Source: Actinomycetota bacterium
Lineage (GTDB): Bacteria; Actinomycetota; Humimicrobiia; Humimicrobiales; Humimicrobiaceae
Assembly: GCA_023475715.1 (NCBI GenBank)
Contig: JAMCVO010000366.1
Span: 2,664-8,483 of the forward strand
Direction of reading: 5' to 3'
Length of the DNA: 5,820 bases
Each line of letters begins with the position of its first letter. Positions within the stretch are counted from its first letter, which is position 1. The notes below the pieces were generated by a model. It saw only the letters and a list, made by a program, of their open reading frames with translations, ran no database searches and had not been told where the DNA came from. A program made the position numbers and the translations under genes. Of this stretch, positions 5,738 to 5,820 are shown one piece after another.

Positions 5738-5820
5738 GACTGGGAGCTTAACATCGAGAGAAAGAGTTATTAATGCAATCGAACATAGAAATCCTGGAAG
5801 AATACCTCTGGATATTTCTG
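5736..5820 (+). CDS. Uroporphyrinogen decarboxylase-family protein, N-terminus (runs off window)
   Basis: Only the first 28 codons are present. The pattern SRERVINAIEHRNPGRIPLD (7-26) is typical of the start of the large family that contains uroporphyrinogen decarboxylase and corrinoid methyltransferases such as MtaA/CmuA. In anaerobes many of these paralogs are not heme enzymes and sit near sugar or methyl-group metabolism genes. The ATG has a strong AAGGAG site 9 bases upstream. The 127-base gap and its inverted repeats suggest it may start a separate transcription unit. The catalytic part is outside the window, so function cannot be narrowed. Confidence 0.75.
   Translation, partial: MTGSLTSRERVINAIEHRNPGRIPLDIS

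Overview
The window is AT-rich DNA (by eye about one third G+C) carrying a tightly packed run of genes, all on the + strand. Clear Shine-Dalgarno sequences, many AGA/ATA codons and one TTG start fit a low-G+C anaerobic bacterium such as a Firmicutes, Halanaerobium-like or Atribacterota-like lineage. That placement is inference; nothing here fixes the taxon.

Layout. 37-972 and 953-1936 encode the alpha and beta subunits of a thiamine-diphosphate (ThDP) E1 component of the pyruvate/acetoin dehydrogenase type, with overlapping ends. 1951-3118 encodes a RuBisCO-like protein (form IV-like). It is split into two reading frames by a shift between about 2489 and 2506. After a 77-base gap, 3196-4020 and 4013-4990 encode the N- and C-terminal halves of a split transketolase, overlapping by 8 bases. 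5009-5608 encodes a SIS-domain sugar-phosphate isomerase of the phosphoheptose isomerase (GmhA) type. After a 127-base gap with two small inverted repeats, a uroporphyrinogen-decarboxylase-family gene starts at 5736 and runs off the window.

How the genes may work together. All the complete genes act on ketoses, 2-oxo acids or sugar phosphates: two split ThDP enzymes that make or transfer C2 units, an enolase/decarboxylase/isomerase-type RuBisCO fold, and an aldose-ketose phosphate isomerase. The set looks like a catabolic operon for an unusual sugar or sugar acid. It partly resembles D-apiose/apionate catabolism, where RuBisCO-like proteins and a split transketolase have been described, but the combination here with E1 alpha/beta and a GmhA-like isomerase is not a pathway I recognise. 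No transporter, kinase, regulator, E2 or E3 gene is in view, so the substrate cannot be named. The frameshift means the RuBisCO-like step may be lost, or the sequence may contain an indel error.
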